The notes: generated by a model from the sequence alone, not told the origin. A stretch of DNA of 64,000 nucleotides from Clostridia bacterium (GCA_017465465.1 JAFTWE010000001.1:1-64000); one strand, 5' to 3'. Positions 50,803 to 60,257 are shown, counted from the stretch's first letter. Program-made: numbers and translations.

Positions 50803-53091
50803 TCAGCCGTCAGCAATAACAGAGCCTGATTTGAAATATACGGTTACTGTACTGCCGTAAGCAACCTCAGTGTCTTTTTCTATATTTTGCCTGTAAGCTA
50901 CAAGACCCGATGAAGAAAGAGCGTTGCCTGAAATTTTTATATTAACCCCCGCCTGTGTGGCTGTACCTATTACTGCGGAAACGCCCATTCCCGTGAAATC
51001 AGGAACTTTTGCTTTAACTGTTTTAGAATCTTTTTCGGTGTAAAGAATAATTACGCCGTCCTGAGGAATGTATTGACCGTAAGCGGGGCACTGAGATACA
51101 ACAGTATCTCCCTCGCCTGATACCTTAACGGTAAAGCCTGCATCACGGGCATTTTTCTTGGCGGTTTCAATATCAGTGCCTACAAAGTTGGCAACATCCA
51201 CATTAAGCTCGCCTGCTTCTTCCTTGGTGTAATTTCTCTTTACATTGAGATATGTCAAGGTGTTTTCAATAACCTCTGCCGCAACGGGAGCTGCAACTGC
51301 GCCGCCTGTGTTGGAGGTGCTTTTGGGGTTATCAACAACAATTATAATTGAAATTTCGGGGTCATTGGCAGGAGCAATGCCTGCAAACGAAGCCGCAACC
51401 TGACCTACATTGGTAAGGTTATCGGAGGTACCTGTTTTGCCTGCTACATTGTAGCCTGCAACATAAGCATTTTTCGCCGTACCTGTTTCAACGGTCTGCA
51501 CCATTGCATCAAGCACCTGGCGGCAGGTTGACTCGGAGATTACCTGACGGCGGGCATAAGGCTGAGTTTCTTTAACCACATTGCCGTCGTTATCAACAAC
51601 CTTGCTTACAACATAGGGCTGCATAAGCTTGCCGCCGTTGGCGATTGCATTGACTGCGGTAATCATCTGAATACCGGTAACGCCGAAGGACTGACCGAAG
51701 GAACAGCTTGCAAGGTTAACCTTGCTCATTTCATCGGGGTCAAAGTAAATGGATTTGCCCTCACCGGGAAGGTCAATGCCTGTTTTTTCGGTAAATCCGA
51801 AGGCTTCAAAGTATTTGCAAAAGCTGCTTACTCCCAAACGCTGACCAACTGTGATGAAGTAGGTGTTACAGGAGTTTGCCAAGGCTGTGTTCGGAGTTTC
51901 AAGACCGTGAGCCTTATTTTTAAAGCAGTTATAAGGTGTATCAATAATTTTGATATGGCTTGTGCAGTTGAAACTGTCCATAACCTCATTTTCTTCAATA
52001 CCTGCCGCAAGAGTAAAAACCTTAAAAACTGAGCCCGGCTCGTAGACATCAGAAACTGCGTTGTTACTCCACTGATTTTGTCTTGCTGATGAAATAGCTT
52101 CATTTTTTGCTTTTTCATCAACAATTTCATCAATCTGAGCCATTACAGATTCGTTGTAAATTGTGCTGGGAGAGTTGGGGTCATAGTCATTTTTTGTTGA
52201 CATTGCGAGGATTGCGCCTGTGTCAACATCCATAATTATGCCGTAACAGGTGTCGCACTTTGTATCTTTATAGCACTGGTCAAGAGCATCTTCAAGATAA
52301 CGCTGAATTGTTTCATCAATGGTTAAAACAAGGCTTGAACCCTGCTCAGCATCATAAACGGTTTCAAAATCAACGGATGAATTTGTGTTCATTGCGCTGT
52401 TTGAATAAATCTGTCTGCCGTCGGTACCTGTTAAAATCTCGTCATATTCATATTCAAGACCGTAGCGGCCTGTATCACCGTCACCCGTAAAGCCGATGAG
52501 GGTTGAAGCAAGATTTCCGCTCGGGTAATAGCGCTTGGTATCAGCCTCAATGCCGATAAAAAAGCTGTAATAAACCATTCGGTCATTGTTTGAAGAGTCT
52601 TTATAAAGAATATACTGCTTCATAAAGTCGCTTACCAAATCGCGCTGAGTTTTTTCAACCTTGGCTTTTACAAGAACATATTTGTAGCTTGACTGACTGA
52701 CAAACTTTTCTTTAAGCTCTGCGGCATCAAGCTCAAAAATCTCTGCGAGCTTATTGCTTACATCATCAAGACCCTGCTTGAGCACTGATTCGGGAATTTT
52801 GCTTTGGGATGTTGTGAAGTTGCTGGGGTTAACATACACCTTCCACACTGCGGCGCTTTCAGCAAGGATGTTCATATTGCAGTCATAAATCACACCTCTT
52901 TGGGCGGTTATAACATTATCTTCAAGCTGGTTATTTTCAGCGTAGGCCTTGTATGTATCTCCGTTTACTATCTGCACATAAAACAGCGAGGCAATGTTAG
53001 CTATGAAAAGAATTATTATCAGAGCTAAAACAACAATACTTCTTATCATTGTTTCTTTTCTTGTTACCTTTTTGGATTTTTTGCCGGCCAT
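50803..53091 (-). CDS. Division/sporulation class B penicillin-binding protein with PASTA domains
   Basis: This 762-residue transpeptidase crosslinks peptidoglycan outside the membrane. After an N-terminal transmembrane helix (IVVLALIIILFIANIASLFY) comes the PBP dimer domain, then the transpeptidase with SxxK serine Ser354 (EPGSVFK), SxN (ANSCNTY) and KTG (AGKTGTSDN). Two PASTA repeats close the protein (from about residue 620: VDVANFVGTDIETAKKNA and VKAKVPDFTGMGVSAVIG). The architecture is that of PBP2B/FtsI or SpoVD; place in the dcw cluster argues for the division enzyme. It pairs with FtsW encoded downstream. Confidence 0.94.
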   Translation of the reverse strand: MAGKKSKKVTRKETMIRSIVVLALIIILFIANIASLFYVQIVNGDTYKAYAENNQLEDNVITAQRGVIYDCNMNILAESAAVWKVYVNPSNFTTSQSKIPESVLKQGLDDVSNKLAEIFELDAAELKEKFVSQSSYKYVLVKAKVEKTQRDLVSDFMKQYILYKDSSNNDRMVYYSFFIGIEADTKRYYPSGNLASTLIGFTGDGDTGRYGLEYEYDEILTGTDGRQIYSNSAMNTNSSVDFETVYDAEQGSSLVLTIDETIQRYLEDALDQCYKDTKCDTCYGIIMDVDTGAILAMSTKNDYDPNSPSTIYNESVMAQIDEIVDEKAKNEAISSARQNQWSNNAVSDVYEPGSVFKVFTLAAGIEENEVMDSFNCTSHIKIIDTPYNCFKNKAHGLETPNTALANSCNTYFITVGQRLGVSSFCKYFEAFGFTEKTGIDLPGEGKSIYFDPDEMSKVNLASCSFGQSFGVTGIQMITAVNAIANGGKLMQPYVVSKVVDNDGNVVKETQPYARRQVISESTCRQVLDAMVQTVETGTAKNAYVAGYNVAGKTGTSDNLTNVGQVAASFAGIAPANDPEISIIIVVDNPKSTSNTGGAVAAPVAAEVIENTLTYLNVKRNYTKEEAGELNVDVANFVGTDIETAKKNARDAGFTVKVSGEGDTVVSQCPAYGQYIPQDGVIILYTEKDSKTVKAKVPDFTGMGVSAVIGTATQAGVNIKISGNALSSSGLVAYRQNIEKDTEVAYGSTVTVYFKSGSVIADG

Positions 53092-53244
53092 AGCATTTCC
53101 CCCTTATAAGCATAATAATCAGCAAATTTCATCTGTAATCGTCAAAAATTTGGGTGGTTTTAAAATCACCGCAAGGGCGGATGAGAAATCCGCCCTTTTA
53201 TAATATGATTTTTATCATTCTTATTATTCATTTTTACAGGGCTT

Positions 53245-53673
53245 TCAGTTTACTTCATAATAGTTAATCTGATAGCCGTCTTTTTTAATCATACCGAGAT
53301 TTTTCTCAGCATAAGCAGAGATATTGACTATTGAATACATTGAATCAACAGTGCTTCTGAGCCTTACATTTTCACTTTCTGCTTCCTGCATAACTGTTTC
53401 AAGCTCCTGCTTCTGAGCGTCAAGGTCCATTACAACAGCTCTGCAATAAACAGAAGAACCAAGGAAAACGAGGAGTAAAAGTGACACAAGGGCAATTTTA
53501 ACAGCCTGACGGCGTGAGTATTTTGCCTCTTCCTTTAAATCTCTGCGACTGCGGGGCTTTTTGGGTACAACATGGGGTTTGACGGGAGCGTCAACCTTAG
53601 GAGCCGCCGAGCTTTTTCTGTTAATTGTATTGTCAAATAAATCAAAATCGTAAGCTAAATTATTGGTAGCCAT
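53245..53673 (-). CDS. ftsL: FtsL-like septum formation protein
   Basis: The 142-residue bitopic protein has a basic cytoplasmic N-terminal part (KPHVVPKKPRSRRDLKEEAK), one transmembrane helix (AVKIALVSLLLLVFLGSSVY) and an extracellular coiled coil (LDAQKQELETVMQEAESENV). This is the FtsL/DivIC layout. It lies between rsmH and the PBP gene, the position of ftsL. Sequence conservation is weak, so the call depends mostly on topology and synteny. The ATG at 53673 is used rather than a GTG two codons upstream. Confidence 0.82.
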   Translation of the reverse strand: MATNNLAYDFDLFDNTINRKSSAAPKVDAPVKPHVVPKKPRSRRDLKEEAKYSRRQAVKIALVSLLLLVFLGSSVYCRAVVMDLDAQKQELETVMQEAESENVRLRSTVDSMYSIVNISAYAEKNLGMIKKDGYQINYYEVN

Positions 53674-53693
53674 GTGCACCGTCCTTTCTTATG

Positions 53694-54626
53694 TTACAAA
53701 TTTATCTTTTCAATCACTCTTAATTTTGCACTTCGTGAGCGTGAATTTTCTTCAATTTCATTTTTTGAAGGTGTTACGGGCTTGAACGGAATTTTACCCT
53801 TGGGAACTCTGCCGCACACACATACAGGAAATTCGGGAGGGCAAATGCAACCCTCGCAGAACTTTTTGAATTTATTTTTAACCACTCTGTCTTCAAGAGA
53901 ATGGAAAGTGATTATCGCAAGTCTGCCGCCGACATTGAGGCGTTCAAACATATAATCAAGGGCTGTTTCAAGCTTGTCTATTTCTCCGTTGACCTGGATT
54001 CTTAAAGCCTGAAAGGTTTTTCTTGCCGGGTGACCGTCACGCCTGAACTTGGCAGGAACTGAATCTCTTACGATATCTGCAAGCTCAAAGGTGGTTTCAA
54101 TAGGCTTTTGCTCTCTCGCTTTAACAATATTCCTTGAAATCTGCGGAGCAAACTTTTCGTCACCGTAAGTAAAAAGAATTCTCTGAAGCTCCTGCTGTGA
54201 AAGTGAATTAACCAAATCTGCGGCTGAAACACCCCGCTGGCTCATTCGCATATCAAGCGGTGCATCCTTGTGAAAAGAGAAGCCCCTCTCCCCTGTGTCA
54301 AGCTGATGAGAGCTGACACCAAGGTCTGCCATTATTCCGTCGGCTCCGTTTTCTTCATAGCCTAAGGATGTCATAATTTCATTTATATTAACAAAATTGT
54401 CGTGAACAATCGTTACTCTCTTATCGCCGTCAAAACGGTTAGTCAGAGTTTCAATAGCCGAAGGGTCCTGGTCAATGCAAATCATTCTGCCGTAGGTTAT
54501 TGATTCAAGAGCAAGTGCGCTGTGACCGCCGCCGCCCGCTGTGCAATCAAGATATACGCCGTCGGGTTTGATATTGAGGGCTTCAACTGTCTGCTCTCTT
54601 AAAACGGTGATGTGTTTAAATTCCAT
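53694..54626 (-). CDS. rsmH: 16S rRNA (cytosine1402-N4)-methyltransferase
   Basis: RsmH methylates N4 of C1402 in the ribosomal P site. The 310-residue protein has the AdoMet loop YLDCTAGGGGHSALAL, DGIMADLGVSSHQLD, and GERGFSFHKDAPLDMRM, together with the C-terminal ITFHSLEDRVVKNKFK. It lies 15 nt after mraZ and 20 nt before ftsL, the invariant dcw order. Its ribosome site is GGAGGAGAG. Confidence 0.97.
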   Translation of the reverse strand: MEFKHITVLREQTVEALNIKPDGVYLDCTAGGGGHSALALESITYGRMICIDQDPSAIETLTNRFDGDKRVTIVHDNFVNINEIMTSLGYEENGADGIMADLGVSSHQLDTGERGFSFHKDAPLDMRMSQRGVSAADLVNSLSQQELQRILFTYGDEKFAPQISRNIVKAREQKPIETTFELADIVRDSVPAKFRRDGHPARKTFQALRIQVNGEIDKLETALDYMFERLNVGGRLAIITFHSLEDRVVKNKFKKFCEGCICPPEFPVCVCGRVPKGKIPFKPVTPSKNEIEENSRSRSAKLRVIEKINL

Positions 54627-54641
54627 AAACTCTCCTCCGCC

Positions 54642-55109
54642 TTAGAAATACAGGCTGTCGATAAAGTCGGCTTCTTTGTCGGTAATATTGAAGATATCCT
54701 TATCATCCTCAGCAGCTTTAAGAAGAAGACTGCGGCCGTTACCTGAAAGCTGAACTGTTTTTTCAACGCCGATAGCTTTGAGGAAATCCTTGTCAATTTT
54801 AAGTCTGCCCTGAGAGTCAACAGTCTGCTCATCAAGCAAGGAGTATATGCGGTTAGACATTGCTATGCGGTCTTTCGGGTTCTGGATAGCGTCAATTTTG
54901 GGCTGAGCGAATTCAAGCCAGCCGTCGTAAGTGTAGATGCAAATCTCCTTACGGTGAGGAGCGCAGAAAACATAAACAGCGTCATATTCCTTCTGAGAGC
55001 GTTCAAGCTGAGTGCGGAAACGGGCAGGAAGAGAGATTCTGCTTTTGTCGTCTAATGTTCTTGTGCACTGTTTGCCCACAAAAAGCTCAGGTTTTTTTGC
55101 AAATTCCAT
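54642..55109 (-). CDS. mraZ: Transcriptional regulator MraZ
   Basis: MraZ is the AbrB-like regulator of the dcw cluster and binds repeats before its own gene. The 155-residue protein contains the two DxxxR-type repeats, CTRTLDDKSRISLPARFR near residue 15 and TVDSQGRLKIDKDF near 95. It is the first gene of the cluster, reading from a consensus promoter at 55148-55176. Between promoter and start are several GTGG/TGGG words (55110-55148) that could be the MraZ operator, but their spacing is not regular. Confidence 0.95.
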   Translation of the reverse strand: MEFAKKPELFVGKQCTRTLDDKSRISLPARFRTQLERSQKEYDAVYVFCAPHRKEICIYTYDGWLEFAQPKIDAIQNPKDRIAMSNRIYSLLDEQTVDSQGRLKIDKDFLKAIGVEKTVQLSGNGRSLLLKAAEDDKDIFNITDKEADFIDSLYF

Positions 55110-55147
55110 TCCACACTCACTCCCTTTCTATTCCCAGATGTACCACA

Positions 55148-55176
55148 ATTATATACCTTAATTCCTCTTGTGTCAA
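55148..55176 (-). promoter_or_regulatory. Consensus sigma-A promoter of the dcw cluster
   Basis: A perfect TTGACA (complement of 55171-55176), a 17-bp spacer and a perfect TATAAT (complement of 55148-55153) precede mraZ. The leader is about 30 nt and contains the possible MraZ boxes. Confidence 0.9.
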
Positions 55177-55255
55177 TAACCTAAAACAAAAAATATTGAG
55201 ATAATTAAACAAAACATTCGTGTTTGATTTGTGCAAAATACAAATATCAAAAATA

Positions 55256-55284
55256 TTGCATAAATGAGAAAATAATGGTATAAT
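55256..55284 (+). promoter_or_regulatory. Promoter of the metallophosphoesterase gene
   Basis: TTGCAT (55256-55261), 17 bp, and TATAAT (55279-55284) lie 32 bp before the start codon. Confidence 0.78.
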
Positions 55285-55315
55285 TATTTATCTTTTAAAC
55301 GGAGGTAATTTTCAA

Positions 55316-56797
55316 ATGAACAAGATATGCAGAAAAGTCATCAGTGTTGTTCTTTGCCTTAGCCTTCTCCTTTCAATGGGTATGGTTTCAGCATTTGCAA
55401 CAGATGGCACAGCAGTTGAAAGAGTTTCTTGTGTTGTTAACGGTGACACAGCTTCTCAGAGAGGCTTCACCTGGTACACAGAGGCAGAAACCGCAACAGA
55501 AATCAAAATTTTCAAAAATGCTGTTGCTGATGTAACAGACACCCTCACCCTTTCAAATGTTAAGTGTGAAGAGTGGGAAGGTCACTATATGCATCAGGTA
55601 ACTGTTTCAGGCCTTGAAGCAGGCACACTTTACACCTATGTTGTTGGTGACGGCAATGTATGGAGCGATGTAGGCACATTCACAACCGACGACGGTGATG
55701 ACAAAATCAACTTCATCACAATCGCAGACGTTCAGGCAAGCTCTGAAGAGAACTTTGAAAAAGCTTCTTATGTTATGGAAGCTGCCGCAAAAATGATGCC
55801 CAACGCAGACTTTGTTGCTAACCTTGGTGACTACACTAACGACAGCACAAACGAAGAATGGGACGCTTACTTCAAATATTTCCAGAAATATAACAATATG
55901 GCTACTCATGTTCCTGTTGCAGGTAACCATGACGGACTTGGTGTTTGGCATTGGTTTGAGAACATGTTCGCTCTTGACACAAGCGAAAGCGTTCAGAATC
56001 TCAACGGTGTAAACTACTCATTCGATTACGGTAATGTTCACTTTGCTGTTCTTAACACCAACGACCTTATTGCTATTTCAAACGCTCAGCTCAACTGGCT
56101 CAGAAACGATATGAACTCAACAGACGCTGACTGGAAAATCGTGCTCATGCACAAATCACCTTACACTCTCGGTAAGGACGGTAAATGGCCTGATGCCCTC
56201 TACCTTTCAGAGGCTTTGACAAATGTTCTTGATGAGTGCAATGTTGATGTTGTTATGTCAGGTCACGACCATCAGTATCTTCGCACAAAGTCACTTTATG
56301 ACAACGCAGTAGCAGAAGACGGCAACGGCACAACATACATCCTTGCAGGTACCGCAGGCACAAAGAGATACGAGGTTCGCGAATTTATGCCCGGCACATA
56401 TATGCAGACAGAATTCATCGACGCTCTCACAATCCAGAAGAACGGCTACGGCAACTACTGGGACGGCGAAGATTGGGACCAGACTGACCCCGAAAGAATC
56501 GGCGGTGTATTCTCAACAATGAGCATTGACGGCGGCGAGCTCAAGTTTGAAGCTTATGTTGTTAACGATGAAACACAGGAGCTCAAGCTCATCGACGAAA
56601 TGACTATCACCAAAGAAACAGGTGAAAACGAAGCTACATTTGAAGGCGACAATTCAACATCAACATTTGAATACGCTCTCGATGTTGTTCCCTCATTCCT
56701 CAGCCTTGCAGCTTATGCTATCGGCAACTGGCTTATCAAAACAGTATTTAATCTTCCTAAGATTCTCTACTATGTAATTAAGACAGACACATTCTAA
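55316..56797 (+). CDS. Secreted purple acid phosphatase-like metallophosphoesterase
   Basis: The 493-residue protein has a signal peptide (VISVVLCLSLLLSMGMVSAF with cleavage near AFA-TDG), an Fn3-like N-terminal domain (RGFTWYTEAETATEIKIF; LEAGTLYTYVVGDG), and a metallophosphoesterase domain. Metal-binding blocks are TIADVQAS, NLGDYTND, AGNHDG, LMHKSPY and SGHDHQYL, all kept. The arrangement is that of purple acid phosphatases. The C-terminal ~50 residues are hydrophobic (SLAAYAIGNWLIKTVFNL) and may anchor it. It is monocistronic with its own promoter and terminator. The phosphate ester it cleaves is not known. Confidence 0.92.
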   Translation: MNKICRKVISVVLCLSLLLSMGMVSAFATDGTAVERVSCVVNGDTASQRGFTWYTEAETATEIKIFKNAVADVTDTLTLSNVKCEEWEGHYMHQVTVSGLEAGTLYTYVVGDGNVWSDVGTFTTDDGDDKINFITIADVQASSEENFEKASYVMEAAAKMMPNADFVANLGDYTNDSTNEEWDAYFKYFQKYNNMATHVPVAGNHDGLGVWHWFENMFALDTSESVQNLNGVNYSFDYGNVHFAVLNTNDLIAISNAQLNWLRNDMNSTDADWKIVLMHKSPYTLGKDGKWPDALYLSEALTNVLDECNVDVVMSGHDHQYLRTKSLYDNAVAEDGNGTTYILAGTAGTKRYEVREFMPGTYMQTEFIDALTIQKNGYGNYWDGEDWDQTDPERIGGVFSTMSIDGGELKFEAYVVNDETQELKLIDEMTITKETGENEATFEGDNSTSTFEYALDVVPSFLSLAAYAIGNWLIKTVFNLPKILYYVIKTDTF

Positions 56798-56807
56798 GAC
56801 ATAACAA

Positions 56808-56843
56808 AAGACCGTAGGAGTTAACCTACGGTCTTATTTTTTT
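56808..56843. terminator. Bidirectional intrinsic terminator
   Basis: An 11-bp stem, AAGACCGTAGG (56808-56818) with CCTACGGTCTT (56825-56835), is followed by ATTTTTTTG on the plus strand. On the minus strand it lies just after the GH78-like gene, trailed by TTGTTAT. Confidence 0.87.
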
Positions 56844-56847
56844 GCTT

Positions 56848-58833
56848 TTAATAAGGCTTTACTTTATCCGAGAACACAATCAGCGGAGCTGTTGCCCAAG
56901 GGTGGAAAAGGCTTGTGTTTTTCTTCTGCTCCTTGCCCCAGGCTTCAAAGGTGGTGGTTGCACCCTCTTTGAGCATATTCAGCCAACAGCTTTCGTCGGT
57001 TGCAAGCTCTTCGGCAAGCTCCCTTTCCCCTTGCTTTACAAGGGCGGCAAGGGCAAAATATGCCATATACACACCCATTGAGTTAAGTCTTTTTTCTTTC
57101 AGCAGGTCAATTATGGCCTGCTTTGTTTTTTCATCAATTCCGATATTAAAAAGAAGAGGAAGAATATTTGAATGGATTGCGGAATGTGAAGTTTCACGGC
57201 TGTCACAAAACAAATTAGTTTCGCTGTTGTAAAAATAATCCAAATAACTCTCTTCCGCCTTTTTGGTTATACCTGTAATAGGCTTGTTCAAAAGCGAATA
57301 TATTTCATCCATTGACTGCAAAAATCCGCACCAGAAGGCATTGATAACATTATGCACTCCGTCTCCTATGGGTTTGGTTAAGGGGAAATCGTAGCCGTCA
57401 CGGAAGTTATCAGGCCAATCCACAAGATTCCACTTATCCTTTACTCCGTCAAGCAAAAAATCTTCATTCATATACTGAGAAAAATGCTTATACATCCCTG
57501 TAAGATACGGCTCAGTCTTTTTAACAAAATCAAGGTCATTATCTACGCTGTAAACCCAACACACCTGAGCGGGAAGCTGGAGGGAGTAATCAGCAATTTC
57601 CTGCATAAGCGATGCGCCCGAAACAGCCATAAGCCCCGGGCATATAAAAGAAGAATGGCAAAAATCCATGATAGCCTTTTTCATCATAGCTGTGTCTCCG
57701 GTAACGGCAACCTGCGCCCTTGCAGAAACAGAAGCGTCCCCGAGATACTGACCTTTTTCTCTCGACGGGCAATCGGAGAAGCATTCCTGAGTGCCGTATT
57801 TCACGGTATGTTTGCAAAGCTCAAGTATTTTTAAAAGGTCAGGGCTTTGAGTGGTGTAAGATGAATTATCCTCAAAGGGATAATGCCTGACAGTAAGCAG
57901 AATTTCATTAAGATTAACAGCTTCAGGAAACAGAATTTCAGCATAGCGAAAAGCCTTATAGTCAAACTGACTTAATTCATCATTTCCGCCTGAAAGAATC
58001 CATTTATCTTCATAGGTGCAGTTGCAACGCATATCGTAGCGGACAGAGCCGTCGTTATTGAGCTCCTCACCCAATCTGATTGTAACGGTGTCTCCCCTGC
58101 CGCCCTTTGCTCTGAGTTTGATATAGCCAACCGCTTCAAAGCCGAAATCAACAAAAAGGCCGCCGTGAATCTTTTTGACTTCTTTGGGTTTAACATCATA
58201 AATTTCAAGCTGTTTTGTTGGTTGTTTAACGAGAGTATAATCAGCGTTTTTATATACAGCCGACTTACCCCAATCAGAATCATCAAAATCTGTTGCAAAA
58301 AAATTTACATTTTTATCGCGGCTGTCATAACATTCACAAAATGCGGTGTCATAACCAACTTTTTCAAGTGCAGAAAATCCCGTGTGATTTTGGCAAAGCC
58401 AGCTTTCATCGCTGACAAGAACGGTTTCACCGTCAGCATCAAGTGACAGCCACAGCATCTGCCTTAAATCCCCTGACACCCACACGCGGTTGATAAGCCC
58501 CTGGTAATAGCAATGCACCGCAAAGGTATTGTCGCCCTCTGCAAGGTACGGCGTTACATCAATTTCATTATAATAATTTGAGTCTGGATAAGATGATGCA
58601 GGGCCCTGAGTGACAAATTGACCGTTGATATAAAGCTTATAATAATCGTCGGCAGTTATTTTGAGAGTTGCTTTTTTGGCTCTTTTTAAAGTGAATTTCT
58701 TTCTGAAAAGAATGTGTCTGTTTTGAAATCCTTCGGGAGAATTCGGCATTCTTTCTCCGCTGTGTTCTTTATGAAAAACATTTACGGGAACAAGATTGCA
58801 GAAATCAGGATGGCATATAAACTGAGGTTTCAT
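56848..58833 (-). CDS. Alpha-L-rhamnosidase-like glycosidase (GH78 type)
   Basis: The protein of about 661 residues has an N-terminal carbohydrate-binding-like beta domain (KKFTLKRAKKATLKITADD, with YKLYINGQFVTQGPASSYPD), the concanavalin-like DFGFEAVGYIKLRAKG region, and an (alpha/alpha)6 barrel with ECFSDCPSREKGQYLGDA, the counterpart of the GH78 acidic motif. No signal peptide is seen, so it should act on imported oligosaccharides. The ATG at 58833 follows GAGGAG and overlaps the end of the upstream gene by 29 nt, suggesting coupling. GH78 is the best match, but other six-hairpin families are possible. Confidence 0.82.
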   Translation of the reverse strand: MKPQFICHPDFCNLVPVNVFHKEHSGERMPNSPEGFQNRHILFRKKFTLKRAKKATLKITADDYYKLYINGQFVTQGPASSYPDSNYYNEIDVTPYLAEGDNTFAVHCYYQGLINRVWVSGDLRQMLWLSLDADGETVLVSDESWLCQNHTGFSALEKVGYDTAFCECYDSRDKNVNFFATDFDDSDWGKSAVYKNADYTLVKQPTKQLEIYDVKPKEVKKIHGGLFVDFGFEAVGYIKLRAKGGRGDTVTIRLGEELNNDGSVRYDMRCNCTYEDKWILSGGNDELSQFDYKAFRYAEILFPEAVNLNEILLTVRHYPFEDNSSYTTQSPDLLKILELCKHTVKYGTQECFSDCPSREKGQYLGDASVSARAQVAVTGDTAMMKKAIMDFCHSSFICPGLMAVSGASLMQEIADYSLQLPAQVCWVYSVDNDLDFVKKTEPYLTGMYKHFSQYMNEDFLLDGVKDKWNLVDWPDNFRDGYDFPLTKPIGDGVHNVINAFWCGFLQSMDEIYSLLNKPITGITKKAEESYLDYFYNSETNLFCDSRETSHSAIHSNILPLLFNIGIDEKTKQAIIDLLKEKRLNSMGVYMAYFALAALVKQGERELAEELATDESCWLNMLKEGATTTFEAWGKEQKKNTSLFHPWATAPLIVFSDKVKPY

Positions 58834-60028
58834 TTCTATTTTTCTCCTCAACTATTACAAGAGTAATTAAGATAAACGATATGAGCATAATGCAAAAGGT
58901 TCTGCAGCCTGATGCCCAGACAGTGGGCGAAAATCCCATCATCATTCGGCTTCCAAGCCCTAAAACCAGAACACTCATACAGTAAATTTTATTACCGTTG
59001 GATTTCACAAGGCTCAATATGCTGATTACAACCAAAACACCGATTATAATAAAAATTATATCCGCAACAGGCTCAAAGGAATAGACTGCCTTTTGCATTT
59101 TGTAATTCTTAAGCTCACCGAAAATATAAGGTGAAATAAAGCACAGCACCCCACTTAAGGCAGGAGGCAATAACGACAACAGCCTGAGCTTTGTGCTTTG
59201 CTTAAATGACATAACGCAAAGAAAAATCATAAATGCCAGCGAGCCTGCAAGGGTAAAATAAATCTGAGAAGTTAAGCCGTAAAAGGTTGAAGAAAAGCCA
59301 AGCTCCAGCTTTTCAAAAATATTGAGAGATAAAAACTCAGGGAAGTACCTGCCGGTTTCACGCACCATACGGTTGTTTTCACCGACGGTATTGATGTAAT
59401 AAGAATAAGCAGTCATACCTGCCACAATTATGTTTTGAAAAATGAGGTAGAAATTTACCGTACGCTTTGAGAGAAGATAAACATTACCTGCAAGCAAAGC
59501 CACGAGCATCACCACAGCCATTTGCTGCATATTGGTGGCATAAAGCATCAACGGCAGAACAAGAAGCCTTACAGAAAGCTTTGTTCTTTTACCGTAAATT
59601 AAATTTTTAAGCGGTAAAAGGCTGATTATACCAAAGGTTACAGGCCAAAGGTAATTAACGGTGGTTGCAACAAAGCCTGCATCTACCATACACATTGTAG
59701 GGTAAACAGCAAGTATCGGTAACGCTTTGTGAACATTATCTGATGGCAGAATTTTGGGGATTACCCAAACCAAAACTGTCAGCACCGCAGGATTTAAAAT
59801 TCTCCACAAAAAATGAAAACGAGAAAAAATGTAGGTAAGCCCGTCAGTGAAAGGTCTTGCACTCCCCTGCAGAAAGTCAAAAAGACCTGCATCGGCAGAC
59901 TTTGACAGGAAGATTTTATCATCACCCCAGTTAAGAGGCAAGACAAGATGCACCGCAAGAAAAACGAGATATAAAATTATGTAAAAGCGGTATTCTTTCG
60001 GAATATATTTTTCAATAAAAGCTTTCAT
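58805..60028 (-). CDS. Polytopic membrane protein of unknown function
   Basis: The 407-residue protein has about ten transmembrane helices and an early extracytoplasmic segment VLPLNWGDDKIFLSKS, with other loops rich in aromatics. The layout (first helix, then an acidic DD loop, then many helices) resembles GT-C-like glycosyltransferases or the DUF6056 group, but I cannot prove membership. It overlaps the start of the GH78-like gene, so the two are coexpressed. No clear promoter was found; the upstream 60029-60223 region holds repeat sequence. Confidence 0.72.
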   Translation of the reverse strand: MKAFIEKYIPKEYRFYIILYLVFLAVHLVLPLNWGDDKIFLSKSADAGLFDFLQGSARPFTDGLTYIFSRFHFLWRILNPAVLTVLVWVIPKILPSDNVHKALPILAVYPTMCMVDAGFVATTVNYLWPVTFGIISLLPLKNLIYGKRTKLSVRLLVLPLMLYATNMQQMAVVMLVALLAGNVYLLSKRTVNFYLIFQNIIVAGMTAYSYYINTVGENNRMVRETGRYFPEFLSLNIFEKLELGFSSTFYGLTSQIYFTLAGSLAFMIFLCVMSFKQSTKLRLLSLLPPALSGVLCFISPYIFGELKNYKMQKAVYSFEPVADIIFIIIGVLVVISILSLVKSNGNKIYCMSVLVLGLGSRMMMGFSPTVWASGCRTFCIMLISFILITLVIVEEKNRNETSVYMPS

Positions 60029-60078
60029 TTTATCACCGAGTTAATTCTATGCTTTCGAGGTTGCTTTGTCAAGGGTAT

Positions 60079-60126
60079 CCGGCTCCCTTGTGCAAAGGGA
60101 GCTGTCACGAAGTGACTGAGGGATTG
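60079..60126. repeat. Dispersed intergenic repeat copy (CTCCCTTGTGCAAAGGGAG type)
   Basis: GGCTCCCTTGTGCAAAGGGA followed by GCTGTCACGAAGTGACTGAGG forms two small hairpins. Its right part matches the reverse complement of 207-228, and the left part matches ACACAAGGGAGCC near 13897. It is a well-preserved copy of the family. The rest of 60029-60223 shows no gene. Confidence 0.65.
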
Positions 60127-60223
60127 TAATAAATCGAAATTTTTCTATTTTTTGGCAGATGCCCAATGGGCGCCCCTACGATGCTGACGGTGGCATTTTT
60201 CAGGATATGGCGTATTTGCTCAT

Positions 60224-60257
60224 AAAAAAAGATAACACGGTGCTATTCCGTGTTATC
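60224..60257 (-). terminator. Intrinsic terminator of the Xre gene
   Basis: A 10-bp stem, GATAACACGG (60231-60240) with CCGTGTTATC (60248-60257), is followed on the minus strand by TTTTTTT. Confidence 0.88.

Noticed and set aside
53173..53202. Hairpin AAGGGCGGAT/ATCCGCCCTT between the PBP and ftsL genes as a terminator
   Set aside because: The T tract is on the plus strand, where no gene precedes it; on the minus strand, the direction of the dcw transcript, no T run follows. It may be an RNA processing or pause structure at most.
55110..55148. Regular MraZ operator array
   Set aside because: Several GTGG/TGGG words are present, but at 9, 11 and 12 nt intervals; the expected regular ~10-nt repeats are not clear, so it is only mentioned with mraZ.
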